A stretch of DNA of 64,000 nt, taken from Thiohalomonas denitrificans. Its GTDB lineage: Bacteria > Pseudomonadota > Gammaproteobacteria > Thiohalomonadales > Thiohalomonadaceae. The notes beneath the pieces are model-generated. The model had not been told where the DNA came from. It searched no databases and saw only the letters and a program-made list of their open reading frames with translations. How positions within the stretch are numbered: position 1 is the stretch's first letter; each line of letters begins with the position of its first letter. Shown here piece by piece: positions 7,393 to 16,761 of this stretch. The position numbers and the translations under genes were made by a program. The DNA is taken from the NCBI RefSeq assembly GCF_900102855.1, contig NZ_FMWD01000001.1:138766-202765 (forward strand), in the 5' to 3' direction.

Positions 7393-10350
7393 GCTCTGGC
7401 AGCTGTTTCTGGCGGGAGTCGCCTATCTGGGCGTACTCTTTATCGTCGCCTACGCCGCCGATCGTGGCTGGCTCCCGGCCCGACTGGCGCGACATCCCGC
7501 AACCTACGTCCTGTCGCTCGGTGTCTACGCCACCTCCTGGACCTATTATGGCAGCGTCGGATTCGCCCAGGAGCAGGGCTACAACTTTCTGACCATCTAT
7601 CTCGGGGTAACGCTGGCCTTCCTGCTGACCCCCGTCCTGTTGCAGCCCATCCTGCGGCTTACCCGCGATTACCAGCTGGCCTCGCTGGCCGATGTCTTCG
7701 CCTTCCGCTATCAGAGCCAGCTGGCGGGAGTGCTGGTGACCCTGTTCATGCTGGCGGGGGTGCTCCCCTATATCGCCCTGCAGATACGGGCCGTCACCGA
7801 ATCGCTTCAGGTGCTGACCAACGAGTCGGCCCCCCACCTCATCGCACTGGCGTTTTGCGTCACGATCACGCTGTTCGCCATCCTCTTCGGCGCGCGGCAT
7901 ATCTCGGCCCGGGAGAAACACGAAGGGCTGGTGGTGGCCATCGCCTTTGAATCGCTGGTGAAACTGGCGGCGCTGATCATCGTCGGCCTGTTTGCGATAT
8001 ACGGGGTCTTCGGCGGACTGGGAGGGATGGAAGAGTGGCTCCAGCGGCATCCCGAGGCCCTGGAGAACCTTTATCGACCGGTGCGGGAAGGACCCTGGGC
8101 CACCCTGCTGCTACTCTCCTTCGCAGCGGCCTTTCTGCTGCCCCGCCAGTTCCACATGACCTTCACCGAGAATCTGGAGAGTCGCTCACTGTCGGTGGCC
8201 AGCTGGGGATTCCCTTTGTTTTTACTGGTGCTCAACCTCGCCATCCCGCCCATTCTCTGGGCGGGCATGCATCTCTCCCCGGACACGGCTGCCGATTTCT
8301 ATGTGCTCGGCATCACTCTGGAAAGCGGCTCGACACTCCTTCCGGTCCTCACCTTCATCGGAGGGGTATCGGCCGCTTCGGCAATGATCATCGTCACCAC
8401 CCTCGCACTGGCGGCCATGTGCATGAATCATCTGGTGCTGCCGGCCAGTTTCCCGCCGCAGCTCAAGCCGGAGACCGATCTGTATCGCTGGCTGCTCTGG
8501 GGCCGTCGCCTGCTGATCGCTATTATCATCCTGGCGGGATACGTATTTTTCCTGCTTCTGGAGCGCAACCAAGGACTCGCCCGACTGGGGCTGATCTCCT
8601 TTGTGGCCGTGGCCCAGTTCCTGCCCGGCATCGTCGGGCTGCTCTATTGGCGCCGTGCCACCCGCACCGGCTTCATCCTCGGCCTCCTTGGCGGCGCCGG
8701 CGTCTGGACGCTCACTCTCCTGTTGCCCCTGTTCGAGGAGTCCGGCCTGATCCGCAGCGCCTTCGATCCACTCCAGGTATTGGGCTCCGAAGCCCCATGG
8801 GGCCCGGCCACCTTCTGGTCGCTGACGGTGAACGCACTGCTTTTCGTGACCGGTTCGCTGCTGTGGCGAGCCCGGGACTCAGAAATCGAAGCCGCGCAGG
8901 CCTGCTGCCGGGAGAGTCTGGGACCGCCGCGGGGCACGCTGGTGGCAGGCTCGCTCAGGCAGATTCGCGAACAGCTGGCGCTGATCACCGGCCGGGAAAT
9001 GGCCGAACATGAAGTAGAACGCGCCCTCAGGGACCTGGGCATCGCATCCGAGCCCACCTCGCCAACCGAGTTGCGGCGGGTGCGCGAGCGCATCGAGCGG
9101 AACCTCTCGGGCCTGGTGGGGCCGGTGCTGGCGCGAATGATCGTCGATGAACGCCTGCAGATCGAGTCCGGTGCCCGCACCGCGCTTTCCGCCAGCGTCC
9201 GTTATATGGAGCAGCGACTGGAGGATTCACGGACCCGCCTCAAGGGCCTGGCGGCCGAGCTCGATGACTTGCGCCGCTACCATCGCCAGGTGCTGCACGA
9301 CTTGCCCCTCGGCGTCTGCTCGCTGGGTCCGGATCGGGAGGTGATGAGCTGGAACGTGGCGATGCAGGCCATCTCCGGCATCCCGCACCGCCAGGCCGTC
9401 GGACTTCCCCTCAAGGAACTGGCCGAACCGTGGTCGGGGCTGCTATGCGGTTTTCTGCGCGCCCAGGACAATCACCTGCACAAGATCAAGATGCGGGACG
9501 GCAGGGAGACGCGGGTGTTCAACCTCCACAAGGCCGCCATTGAGGGCCCGGGCACCGGGCACAGTGAGATCCAGCCGGGCGGCACCGTCATCCTGGTGGA
9601 AGACCTGACCGATCTCTACCGGCTCGAATCCGAATTGGCCCATAGTGAACGTCTGGCCTCTGTGGGACGGCTCGCGGCCGGTGTGGCGCATGAAGTGGGC
9701 AACCCGGTCACCGGCATCGCCTGTCTGGCGCAAAACCTGCTCAGCGAGCGCGATGAGGAACTGACTGAAGAGGGGCTGGAACAGATACTGGTTCAGACCC
9801 GCCGCATCTCGGCCATCGTGCAGTCACTGGTCAGCTTCAGCCACAGCGGTACGGTGGCCGACCACACCCCCGTATCAGTCGGTCTGGCCGAGATCATCGA
9901 CGAATCGGTGCGACTGGTACGACTCAGCCATTCGGGCAAGCAGTTGCAGTTCGACGTGGACTGTTCAGCATCGCTCTCGGCCATTGGTGATCGCCAGCGG
10001 CTGGTCCAGGTCTTCGTAAACCTGCTCAGTAATGCCTGCGACGCTTCCGCACCCGGCGAGCGCATCCGGGTGTCGGCCTTCGAACAGGCCGATTACGTCA
10101 TGATCGAGATCGTGGATCACGGCAGCGGCATCGACCCGGACGAGCTCGATCAGGTCTTCGAGCCCTTTTTCACCACCAAGGAGCCCGGTGAAGGCACAGG
10201 CCTCGGGCTGCCAATGGTCTACAACATCGTCCAGGAACACTCCGGCAGCGTCACCATCGACAGCATTCCGGGTGGTGGCATTCGGGTACAAGTGCAACTC
10301 CCCGCAGCCGGTGAACGCTCCCTGCCCGCCCCTCAAACGCAGGAAACCGC

Positions 10351-10354
<4 letters not shown>
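7379..10354 (+). CDS. cbrA: CbrA-like sensor histidine kinase with SLC5 symporter domain
   Basis: This 991-residue inner-membrane kinase is at the family length. Residues 1-500 form a multi-helix sodium:solute symporter (SLC5) module. A cytosolic helical linker (about 530-620), a PAS-like domain (about 640-740), a HisKA domain with phospho-acceptor H771 (HEVGNPVTG) and a HATPase domain follow. The HATPase has an N box (N881, N885), DHGSGID and [10 protein letters not shown]. CbrA kinases sense carbon supply or histidine transport and phosphorylate CbrB. The stop overlaps the cbrB start (ATGA). A CrbS-type kinase has a similar layout, but its partner is a LuxR-type regulator, unlike here. ATGATG offers two adjacent starts. 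Confidence 0.82.
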
Positions 10355-11697
<1,343 letters not shown>

Positions 11698-11762
11698 TTT
11701 CACACACGGGCTTTCAAGCCTCGGGGCTACCCATAAATCCGAATATTCTGTAGTTTTGTCTC

Positions 11763-12200
11763 ATGAATCCGAAAGAGCCCTTCCTCATCCACTATCAGGG
11801 ATACTTCCGCAATCTCCTGAAGTGGGAAGACCTGGATCGCTTCTGGGAACGTCTGCGCGCCAGCGAAGCCGACTGGTTCGTCTACGCCATCGGCGAAGCA
11901 CCACCGGACCGTCCTGCCACAAAAAGCGAGTTGGAGACCTTTGTTGTGGAAGTCGACGCCCTGCTGCGTCGTGAACACAAGGAGGACTATTGCGGGATCG
12001 TCTATATTGATGATCCTGAGGCCCCCTCAATGGCAAAGATCTATGATCCCAACAACCTGGGCAGTGTCTGTGGCCCGGGTTTCGGGTCACCGACACTGCC
12101 CGGCTGGGTGTTGTCCACGCTACCGCCCACGGATTTGCCCGCCGCGTTCCCGCCTCCCGGAAACCGGCGTCGCTGGTGGCGGAAACTGTTTGGCGGCTAA
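11763..12200 (+). CDS. hypothetical soluble protein
   Basis: I do not recognise this 145-residue protein. It has no signal peptide or membrane helix. It is rich in Trp, Asp and Glu in the first 100 residues, with a WEDLDRFWERLRASEADWFVY-type amphipathic stretch (residues 21-41) and an acidic patch. It ends in a Pro-rich linker and a basic tail (NRRRWWRKL). It sits 65 bases after cbrB in the same direction with no terminator between them except a weak GGCTT-AAGCC hairpin. It could therefore be a fourth gene of the cbrXAB transcript. No strong ribosome site is visible before the ATG. Confidence 0.6.
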   Translation: MNPKEPFLIHYQGYFRNLLKWEDLDRFWERLRASEADWFVYAIGEAPPDRPATKSELETFVVEVDALLRREHKEDYCGIVYIDDPEAPSMAKIYDPNNLGSVCGPGFGSPTLPGWVLSTLPPTDLPAAFPPPGNRRRWWRKLFGG

Positions 12201-12278
12201 TGGGTCAATCAGCGGAATCCGAGGCGGCGCTTTGACGAGGATCCTCACGTCGCCAGCACACCACCGGCAACCGATCAT

Positions 12279-12317
12279 TGTTACCATTCGTAACACCCTC
12301 TGTTACCAGAAGTAACA
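12279..12317. promoter_or_regulatory. Tandem CbrB-type upstream activating sequence
   Basis: Two perfect palindromes, TGTTAC-CATTC-GTAACA (12279-12295) and TGTTAC-CAGAA-GTAACA (12301-12317), have centres 22 bases apart, about two helical turns. They are centred about 107 bases upstream of the start site predicted from the sigma-54 promoter at 12379-12394, a normal enhancer distance. TGTTAC/GTAACA half-sites have been described for Pseudomonas CbrB; the exact published spacing should be checked. An A-rich tract follows the second palindrome and could bend DNA or bind IHF. Confidence 0.7.
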
Positions 12318-12378
12318 AAATAAACACCCGCATTCCCCTAACGGCTCTCAAGTCTCTGATTCGCATACCAAGTGTTTG

Positions 12379-12394
12379 TGGCATGCGCATTGCG
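12379..12394 (+). promoter_or_regulatory. Sigma-54 (-24/-12) promoter
   Basis: The sequence TGGCATGCGCATTGCG matches the consensus TGGCACG-N4-TTGCW at all key positions: GG at 12380-12381 and GC at 12392-12393 with the required 10-base spacing. One deviation is T for C in the -24 element. Transcription should start near 12405, 25 bases before the ATG at 12430. The promoter overlaps any upstream start of the DUF294 reading frame, so only the ATG at 12430 is usable. Confidence 0.8.
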
Positions 12395-12429
12395 TAGTTT
12401 TTTTTATTACCCGACTGCGATTCGGCTTG

Positions 12430-14319
12430 ATGACTCAAACCCCCCTCACATCCGTCGTCAACTTCCTGAAGCGTCACGCGCCATTCGACCAGATGACGCC
12501 GGTGCACCTGGAGTATATGGCGAAACGGTTGAAGCTGGTTTTCTACCGTCGCGGCGAAACGATTCTCCGCCCGGAAGATGGACCGGCCAGCCGATTCTTT
12601 ATTATCAAACAGGGACGGGTGCGGGGCGAAGTCGAGGGCGACGAAACTCACGAAGGCGCGTGGGAACTGGTCTCCGGGGAGTGCTTCCCCATCGGGGCCC
12701 TGCTGTCCCGACGAGCAACCCACGTCACCACCACGGCCATCGAGGATACCTTCTGCTACGAACTGGCCCGTGACGAGTTCGACCGTCTGCTGGTAAAAAG
12801 CCCGGTTTTCCACGACTTCTGTACGCGTCGCCTGGCCAGTCTGCTCGACAGCGCCCTGCGCACGGTCCAGGCCAACTCAGCAGCGCGTATGTCGGAAGAC
12901 ACCTCTTTAAGCACCGCTCTGCGAGGCTTGATCCGCCGCCAGCCGGTGACGTGCGGACCCGAGATGCCGCTCCAGGAGGCATTGCAGCGCATGCAGGAGG
13001 AACGGGTCGGAAGCATCGTTGTCATCGATTCCAACCGTGCACTACTCGGGGTGTTCACACTTCATGATCTTTTGGCCCGGGTAGTACTACAGGAAACCGA
13101 TCTCCGTCTCCCCGTTGGCAAGGTAATGACGCCGGACCCCATTACCCTGCCTCCCACGGCACCGGCCTACGAAGCGGCACTGATGATGGCTCAGGCCGGA
13201 TTCGGCCACCTCTGTGTGGTCGAAGACCTTCAGCTTATCGGTGTACTTTCGGAGCGGGACCTTTTCTCACTGCAGCGGGTGGGATTGGTCAGTCTCAGCC
13301 GTTCGATTGCCGACGCGCGCGATGTAGCCACGCTGGCACGGCTGGGTCAGGACGTCCACCGATTGGTGGACCAGATGCTGGCGCAAGGGGCGTCGGTCGA
13401 TCAGCTCACCCAGATCATCACGGCGCTGAATGACAGCCTCACCCGCCGCGTCATCAAATTGGTCGAGCGTGATGCGGGTTTGCCCACGGTAGGCTTTACC
13501 TGGCTGTCGTTCGGCAGCGAGGGCCGCCACGAACAGACGCTGAAGACGGATCAGGACAACGGAATCCTTTTTGCGCTTCCCGAAGGACGTACGGCCGATT
13601 CGGTTCGTGCGGAACTCCTGCCGCTTGCCACACAAATCAACAATGCCCTCGCGGAGTGCGGGTTCCCGCTCTGCCCCGGCAATATCATGGCCAGCAACCC
13701 CGAGTGTTGCCTGAGCCTCGATGAATGGAAGCTCAGATTCGGGCGCTGGATCGATCAGGGAACCCCGGAACACCTGTTGAACGCCAGCATATTCTTCGAT
13801 TTCCGGCCCCTCCGGGGCGATCCGGAAACGACCCGCGAACTGCGCCAATGGGTGCTGGACCGCGTGGAGAAGAACAGCCGGTTTCGTCGTCAGATGGCGG
13901 CCAATGCGCTGCGCAATCGCCCGCCCCTTGGCCTGTTTCGCGACTTCGTGGTTACCAGTGGCGGCGAACATCCGCATACCGTCAACCTGAAGGTGCAAGG
14001 CATTACACCGTTCGTGGACGCAGCGCGGATCTACGCGCTTGCCCACCATGTGGAAGCCACCAGCACCGGCGGACGGCTCGAAGGCGGCGTAAAGAAAGGC
14101 ATCTTCAAACGATCGGATGTGGATGCCTGGATGGAGGCGTATCACTTCATTCAGCTGCTGCGCATGCGCAGCCACCGGCAACAGGCGGAACAGGGGGAGC
14201 CACTCTCCAACCATATCGACCCGGACACACTCAACGAACTGGACCGACGCATCCTCAAAGAGGCGTTCCGCCAGGCGCGCAAGCTGCAGTCCAAGCTGGC
14301 ACTGGAGTATCAGTTGTAA
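12430..14319 (+). CDS. cNMP-binding/CBS/DUF294 nucleotidyltransferase-like signalling protein
   Basis: This 629-residue cytosolic protein has a cyclic-nucleotide-binding fold (about 10-125), two CBS domains (about 152-204 and 214-267), a DUF294 GlnD-like nucleotidyltransferase core and a DUF294 C-terminal domain. The core keeps GSEGRHEQ (362-369) and the metal-binding DQD (TDQDN, 373-377), so catalysis looks possible. The ATG at 12430 follows the sigma-54 promoter; an in-frame TTG at 12376 lies within that promoter and is rejected. Proteins of this kind often neighbour acetate-type symporters and acs. A role in modifying a transporter or enzyme in response to adenine nucleotides is inference. 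A paralogue lies at 16762-18627. Confidence 0.85.
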   Translation: MTQTPLTSVVNFLKRHAPFDQMTPVHLEYMAKRLKLVFYRRGETILRPEDGPASRFFIIKQGRVRGEVEGDETHEGAWELVSGECFPIGALLSRRATHVTTTAIEDTFCYELARDEFDRLLVKSPVFHDFCTRRLASLLDSALRTVQANSAARMSEDTSLSTALRGLIRRQPVTCGPEMPLQEALQRMQEERVGSIVVIDSNRALLGVFTLHDLLARVVLQETDLRLPVGKVMTPDPITLPPTAPAYEAALMMAQAGFGHLCVVEDLQLIGVLSERDLFSLQRVGLVSLSRSIADARDVATLARLGQDVHRLVDQMLAQGASVDQLTQIITALNDSLTRRVIKLVERDAGLPTVGFTWLSFGSEGRHEQTLKTDQDNGILFALPEGRTADSVRAELLPLATQINNALAECGFPLCPGNIMASNPECCLSLDEWKLRFGRWIDQGTPEHLLNASIFFDFRPLRGDPETTRELRQWVLDRVEKNSRFRRQMAANALRNRPPLGLFRDFVVTSGGEHPHTVNLKVQGITPFVDAARIYALAHHVEATSTGGRLEGGVKKGIFKRSDVDAWMEAYHFIQLLRMRSHRQQAEQGEPLSNHIDPDTLNELDRRILKEAFRQARKLQSKLALEYQL

Positions 14320-14427
14320 GTAGCGAGTGGCTAGGAACTGCCTAGTGGCTAGTAGCGAGTGGCTAGGAACTGCAACTGCAGGGCGAGGGAACTGCCTGGC
14401 AACTAGCAACTAGCAACTAGCAACTGT
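14320..14427. repeat. Short tandem repeats (22-bp pair and 7-bp array)
   Basis: A 22-bp direct repeat, GTAGCGAGTGGCTAGGAACTGC, occurs at 14320-14341 and 14352-14373. A degenerate stretch follows, then three to four copies of a 7-bp unit (CAACTAG) at about 14398-14424. The array starts immediately after the DUF294 stop codon. It is non-coding; the remaining 90 bases before the next gene hold a small CTCCG-CGGAG hairpin and a GGAGGA ribosome site. Confidence 0.8.
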
Positions 14428-14520
14428 TCTACACGACTCCGCCGGGAATAACGGAGCCGAAAACAAGGCCAGGGATGACAGCAGCACAATACTTCAAGCG
14501 AAGAGTACGGAGGAAAGAAA

Positions 14521-14787
14521 ATGTCGACAAACGGCAACAGCAAGGCCGCCGAGTACTGGAAGGCAAATGTTCGCCTTCTTATCGGCTGTCTGGTCGTGTG
14601 GTTCATCGTCGCCTATCCGCTCGCCATCTGGCTGGCCGGGCCGCTGAACAACATTTCCCTGGGCGGCTATCCGCTCGGCTTTTGGTTCGCCCAGCAGGGC
14701 TCGATCTATACCTTCGTCGGGTTGATCTTCTTCTACGCCTGGCGGATGAACAAGCTCGACCGCAAATTCGATGTCCACGAAGACTAA
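14521..14787 (+). CDS. DUF4212 small subunit of VC_2705-type sodium/solute symporter
   Basis: This 88-residue inner-membrane protein has two hydrophobic helices (about 18-40 and 57-76) and a charged C-terminal tail. Length and text (AYPLAIWLAGPLN, then QQGSIYTFVGLIFFYAWRMNKLD) match the DUF4212 small-subunit family that is always paired with a large SLC5-type permease. It is preceded by GGAGGA eight bases from the ATG and followed after 24 bases by the large subunit. The pair most likely imports acetate or a similar short acid; the substrate is inferred from the nearby acs. Confidence 0.9.
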   Translation: MSTNGNSKAAEYWKANVRLLIGCLVVWFIVAYPLAIWLAGPLNNISLGGYPLGFWFAQQGSIYTFVGLIFFYAWRMNKLDRKFDVHED

Positions 14788-14811
14788 TCAAATCCCGGGG
14801 GAAAAAAGTTC

Positions 14812-16596
14812 ATGGATCTTACAACCATTACCTACCTCGTCGTAGGTGCGACATTTGCCCTCTATATCGGCATTGCGATTTGGGCACGCGCCGGCACCAC
14901 TGGCGAGTTCTACGTGGCGGGCAAGGGCATCCACCCGGTCGCCAACGGCATGGCAACCGGTGCCGACTGGATGTCCGCTGCCTCCTTCATCTCCATGGCC
15001 GGCCTCATCGCCTTCAGTGGCTATGACGCCTCGGCGTACCTGATGGGCTGGACCGGTGGCTACGTGCTGCTTGCCATGCTGCTCGCGCCCTACCTGCGCA
15101 AGTTCGGCAAGTTCACTGTCCCCGAGTTCATCGGTGATCGCTATTATTCACAGACTGCGCGTATCGTCGCCGTCATCTGCCTCATCGTGGCCTCGATTAC
15201 CTATGTTATCGGGCAGATGAAGGGTATTGGCGTGGCGTTCTCCCGCTTCCTGGAAGTGGATTTCTCCACCGGGCTGTTCACCGGTATGGCGATCGTCTTC
15301 TTCTACGCCGTCCTCGGCGGCATGAAGGGCATCACCTACACCCAGATCGCCCAATACTGCGTAATGATTTTCGCCTACACCGTACCGGCGATCTTCATCT
15401 CCCTGAAGCTGACCGATACCGTCCTGCCCCAGTTCGGCCTGGGTGCCGCCATGGCAGACGGTAGTGGTCAGCCCATCCTGGATCGGCTGAACCAGGTGGT
15501 AACAGACCTCGGCTTCGCCTCCTATACGGAGCACAAGGGCTCAGCACTGAACATGACCCTGCTGACCCTGTCGCTGATGATCGGTACCGCGGGTCTGCCG
15601 CACGTCATCGTGCGCTTCTTCACCGTGCCGACCGTACGGGACGCCCGCGCATCCGCCGGCTGGGCGCTGGTCTTCATCGCCATCCTCTACACCACCGCCC
15701 CGGCTGTTGGCGCCATGGCTCGTCTGAACCTGATGGATACCATCATGCAGCCGACCGCAGCCACCGCCACCTCCGGTCCCGAGCAATTCACTCCGCTCAC
15801 CTATAGCGAGCGCCCGGAGTGGTTCAAGAACTGGGAAAAGACCGGCTTGTTGCAGTTCGAGGACAAGAACGGCGATGGCAAGATCCAGTATTACAACGAC
15901 GGCAATGAGCAGTTTGCCCAGAAGGCGGAACAGTGGGGCTGGGAAGGCAACGAAATGGTCACGGTCGACCGTGACATCATGGTACTGGCCAACCCCGAAA
16001 TCGCCAATCTGCCCAACTGGGTAATTGCACTGGTGGCCGCTGGTGGCCTTGCCGCTGCACTCTCCACCGCTGCAGGTCTGTTGCTAGCCATCTCTTCGGC
16101 GATCTCTCACGACCTCCTCAAGGGCGTATTCATGCCCCGGATTTCGGAGAAGAACGAGCTGATGGCGGGCCGTATTTCGATGGGCGGTGCCATCCTGGTG
16201 GCAGGCTATCTCGGCCTTAATCCCCCGGGCTTTGCAGCCCAGGTGGTGGCACTGGCCTTCGGGCTGGCCGCAGCGTCGATCTTCCCGGCTCTGATGATGG
16301 GTATCTTCAACAAGAGCATCAACCGTCAGGGTGCCGTCGCCGGTATGCTGGTAGGCCTGGGTACCACCCTTGTGTACATCTTTGTGTACAAGGGCTGGTT
16401 CTTCATCCCGGGTACCGCCAATCTGGCCGACACCCCCGACAACTGGGTGTTCGGCATCTCTCCGGGATCGTTCGGTGCCGTCGGTGCACTGTTCAACTTC
16501 ATCACCGCCATTGCGGTGTCGAAGGTGACTGCACCGCCGCCCGCTCACATCCAGGAGCTGGTGGAAGACATCCGCGTTCCGCGTGTGTCCGGCTGA
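14812..16596 (+). CDS. Sodium:solute symporter large subunit, VC_2705 subfamily (acetate-permease-like)
   Basis: This 594-residue SLC5-family permease has about 13 membrane helices. The N-terminal AGTTGEFYVAGKGIHPVANG and GADWMSAASFISMAG segments are family hallmarks. An extramembrane insertion around residues 325-390 contains an EF-hand-like loop, DKNGDGKIQYYN (351-362), with acidic or amide ligands at loop positions 1, 3, 5 and 12. It is co-transcribed with the DUF4212 gene and ends at a strong intrinsic terminator. Located between two DUF294 proteins and close to acs, it is probably the uptake half of an acetate-use module. Confidence 0.9.
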   Translation: MDLTTITYLVVGATFALYIGIAIWARAGTTGEFYVAGKGIHPVANGMATGADWMSAASFISMAGLIAFSGYDASAYLMGWTGGYVLLAMLLAPYLRKFGKFTVPEFIGDRYYSQTARIVAVICLIVASITYVIGQMKGIGVAFSRFLEVDFSTGLFTGMAIVFFYAVLGGMKGITYTQIAQYCVMIFAYTVPAIFISLKLTDTVLPQFGLGAAMADGSGQPILDRLNQVVTDLGFASYTEHKGSALNMTLLTLSLMIGTAGLPHVIVRFFTVPTVRDARASAGWALVFIAILYTTAPAVGAMARLNLMDTIMQPTAATATSGPEQFTPLTYSERPEWFKNWEKTGLLQFEDKNGDGKIQYYNDGNEQFAQKAEQWGWEGNEMVTVDRDIMVLANPEIANLPNWVIALVAAGGLAAALSTAAGLLLAISSAISHDLLKGVFMPRISEKNELMAGRISMGGAILVAGYLGLNPPGFAAQVVALAFGLAAASIFPALMMGIFNKSINRQGAVAGMLVGLGTTLVYIFVYKGWFFIPGTANLADTPDNWVFGISPGSFGAVGALFNFITAIAVSKVTAPPPAHIQELVEDIRVPRVSG

Positions 16597-16614
16597 TAAG
16601 CCACTCGCCAAACC

Positions 16615-16646
16615 GGAGTCCCGCCTCGTGCGGGACTCCATTTTTT
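16615..16646 (+). terminator. Intrinsic terminator after symporter gene
   Basis: A perfect 10-bp stem, GGAGTCCCGC/GCGGGACTCC, with a CTCGT loop is followed by A and T6. It lies 18 bases after the symporter stop and closes the DUF4212-symporter unit. Confidence 0.92.
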
Positions 16647-16660
16647 CATGGTGAACGCAG

Positions 16661-16726
16661 ATGAAACCCCAGAGCGCACCGGGCAGGCGGCTTTGGGTGC
16701 ATACTCAGTGTACTCTGGGGTTTCAT
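16661..16726 (+). promoter_or_regulatory. Structured leader: 14-bp inverted repeat before second DUF294 gene
   Basis: The arms ATGAAACCCCAGAG (16661-16674) and CTCTGGGGTTTCAT (16713-16726) are perfectly complementary over 14 bp. They enclose a 38-base loop with a nested GCACC/GGGTGC pair, and TTCCGTTTTT follows. This looks like a hairpin with a weak T tract in the 5' region of the DUF294 gene, so it may be an attenuator or an operator. It argues against the in-frame ATG at 16648 as the translation start. Confidence 0.55.
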
Positions 16727-16761
16727 TTCCGTTTTTAGATCGATCGCCACGAGAGTCTACG

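Noticed and set aside
12376-12429. Upstream TTG start for the first DUF294 protein
   Set aside because: It falls inside the -24/-12 promoter, upstream of the predicted transcription start, and the extra residues are not family-like.
12201-12429. A crcZ-like small RNA gene downstream of cbrB
   Set aside because: The sigma-54 start leads into a protein gene after about 25 bases and no series of CA-rich Hfq-binding motifs is visible.
14320-14427. Possible CRISPR or attachment site
   Set aside because: Repeat units are short, uneven and without spacers, and no integrase or tRNA is adjacent.
14398-14520. Sigma-54 promoter before the DUF4212-symporter pair
   Set aside because: TGGCAAC occurs near 14397 but no GC dinucleotide lies at the required spacing; the sequence is part of the tandem array.
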